DNA of 6,816 bases, taken from NCBI GenBank assembly GCA_938010495.1, contig CALLUT010000083.1:1-6816 (forward strand), in the 5' to 3' direction. Of this stretch, positions 6,083 through 6,816 are shown in pieces. This DNA comes from Candidatus Absconditabacterales bacterium (GTDB lineage Bacteria > Patescibacteria > JAEDAM01 > Absconditabacterales > Absconditicoccaceae). Numbering within the stretch: the stretch's first letter is position 1; each line of letters begins with the position of its first letter. The notes beneath the pieces are model-generated. The model saw only the letters and a list, made by a program, of their open reading frames with translations. It was not told the DNA's origin and searched no databases. The position numbers and the translations under genes are program-made.

Positions 6083-6424
6083 TTAACCAGCTAATTCAAT
6101 TGATTCTCAATCTTTTAGTGAAACATATACTTTTTTATATGCTCTTCTAACAAGTTTTCTATACATTCTTCATTTGCTAGGAACATTTACAACACGAATA
6201 GATGTCGGTGTTATATTGTAGATAGCTTTCAATGATAATGAAACATCATTTTTATTCGCATCACGATGCACACGGAATGTGTAAATATTTTGATCTTCAA
6301 CCATCTTATACGCCTTTTCTGTAATCATTGGTTTCCCAAGAATTTGATAAGGAGATAGTTTTCAAATAACACTTCCTTGTGTAGATCTTTGTGCTCTTCT
6401 TTGTAGTGTTTGCTTATAAGTCAT
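6083..6424 (-). CDS. rplW: 50S ribosomal protein L23 with a basic N-terminal extension
   Basis: L23 sits at the exit-tunnel mouth and docks trigger factor and SRP. The 113-residue product carries the signature ILGKPMITEKAYK (28-40), YTFRVHRDANKNDV, KAIYNITPTSIRVVNV, and KKVYVSLKDGESIEL at the C-terminus. About 27 residues precede the ILgkPmiTEKA core, whereas many bacterial L23 begin only a few residues before it; the extension is rich in Gln, Arg, Lys and Ser. Three TGA codons read as Gly (VIGK, SKGR, KDGE). The start is ATG 6424, 14 nt after the rplD stop; an inner ATG at the PMITEKA Met would cut into the fold. An ATTACT lies 8 nt upstream. The stop is TAA. Confidence 0.94.
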
Positions 6425-6438
6425 TAGACTATAGTAAT

Positions 6439-6816
6439 TTACGACGTAAACATAGATTCTAAACGATCAAGTGCATTCACAGTAAACAAAACGTTTTTGT
6501 GTGATAGCACATCGTATGCATTAATAGTATCAGCTAAGACAGTTGTTACAGTTGGAATATTTCCAAATGACTTAACTAGTCCAGTATCATCAGCAGTTCA
6601 AACAATAAGAGTCTTCTTATTATTTAGATCTACAGCTTTTAGTACCTTAGCAGCTTCAGCAGTCTTTGGTGCATCAAACATAAGTTTATCTACAGCAACA
6701 ACAGCTTCACCTTTTGCTTTTAAAGTAAGAGCTCAACACAATGCCTTTCTTCTCATTTTTTGAGGCATTGATTTTGACCAATTCTTTGTATTTCTTGGTC
6801 CAAAAGCAACTCATCA
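6439..6816 (-). CDS. rplD: 50S ribosomal protein L4, C-terminal part (runs off the right edge)
   Basis: L4 lines the exit tunnel opposite L22 and in E. coli also represses the S10 operon. The last 125 residues are visible. They begin in the conserved GGG.aFGP motif (GGVAFGPRNTKNWSKSM; the first two glycines are both TGA), continue with PQKMRRKALCGALTLK, and end in the Rossmann-like C-terminal region KKTLIVGTADDTG, NIPTVTTVLADTINAYDVLS and FTVNALDRLESMF. Four TGA codons read as Gly. The Trp in KNWSK is TGG, in the same protein as TGA glycines. The stop is TAA. The N-terminal half, including most of the tunnel loop, is outside the window. Position before rplW is the normal S10 order. Confidence 0.93.

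Noticed and set aside
6497..6763. Plus-strand open frame antisense to rplD
   Set aside because: Shadow of the L4 gene, which shows strong family motifs on the minus strand.
174..6816. Apparent mass of frameshifts and premature stops, as in a decayed ribosomal operon
   Set aside because: All interruptions are TGA in the correct frame at glycine positions; no indels are needed, and every protein has its normal length once TGA is sense.
1..6816. tRNA, rRNA, CRISPR, insertion sequence, or operon-internal promoter/terminator
   Set aside because: Gaps are at most 56 nt, with no cloverleaf, repeat-spacer pattern, transposase remnant or GC-rich stem with U-tract visible.

Overview
All real coding in this window is on the minus strand: a continuous stretch of ribosomal protein genes covering the 3' part of the S10 operon and the 5' part of the spc operon. 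In transcription order (right to left) they are rplD (5' end outside the window), rplB-preceding rplW, rplB, rpsS, rplV, rpsC, rplP, rpmC, rpsQ, then rplN, rplX, rplE, rpsN, rpsH, rplF and rplR (3' end outside the window). This is the classical bacterial order with nothing inserted. Gaps are 1-56 nt, so one long transcript is likely; I see no promoter or terminator inside.

Under the standard code most of these genes look shattered by TGA. Read with TGA as glycine, every gene becomes a full-length, well conserved ribosomal protein. I count about 81 in-frame TGA codons, and those at conserved positions fall on invariant glycines, for example HPHGGGEGG in L2, GRLGGAD in S3 and GKGVRY in L6. Tryptophan is written TGG throughout (about 16 times), so this is not the mycoplasma code. 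Stops are TAA (14) and TAG (1).

Six in-frame CGA/CGG codons are also informative. Both CGG codons and at least one CGA sit where the family has tryptophan (the C-terminal residue of S14, KIWIR of L16, the W of GI..kpW in S3), and the S19 CGA sits at an aromatic position. Arginine is otherwise AGA, CGT, rarely CGC or AGG. TGA=Gly with CGA/CGG=Trp is the code I know as NCBI table 37, described for Absconditabacterales (Candidatus Absconditabacteria, formerly SR1). TGA=Gly alone (table 25) would also fit Gracilibacteria. The window is therefore most likely Absconditabacterales, a low-GC lineage of the Candidate Phyla Radiation with host-dependent members.

A second layer is in the short intergenic gaps. 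None of the 15 visible start codons has a Shine-Dalgarno-like purine tract. Instead the hexamer TTTACT (minus-strand sense) occurs in 7 of 14 real gaps and, by eye, only twice within coding sequence in the same orientation. The S17 and S14 gaps lack it but share the 10-mer ACCTATTTAT, placed exactly 19 nt before both start codons. This may be a lineage-specific translation or mRNA-processing signal.

The products all join the ribosome: L2, L4, L5, L6, L14, L16, L18, L22, L23, L24 and L29 in the 50S subunit, S3, S8, S14, S17 and S19 in the 30S. There is no gap longer than 56 nt, and no RNA gene, mobile element, CRISPR array or plus-strand gene is supported.
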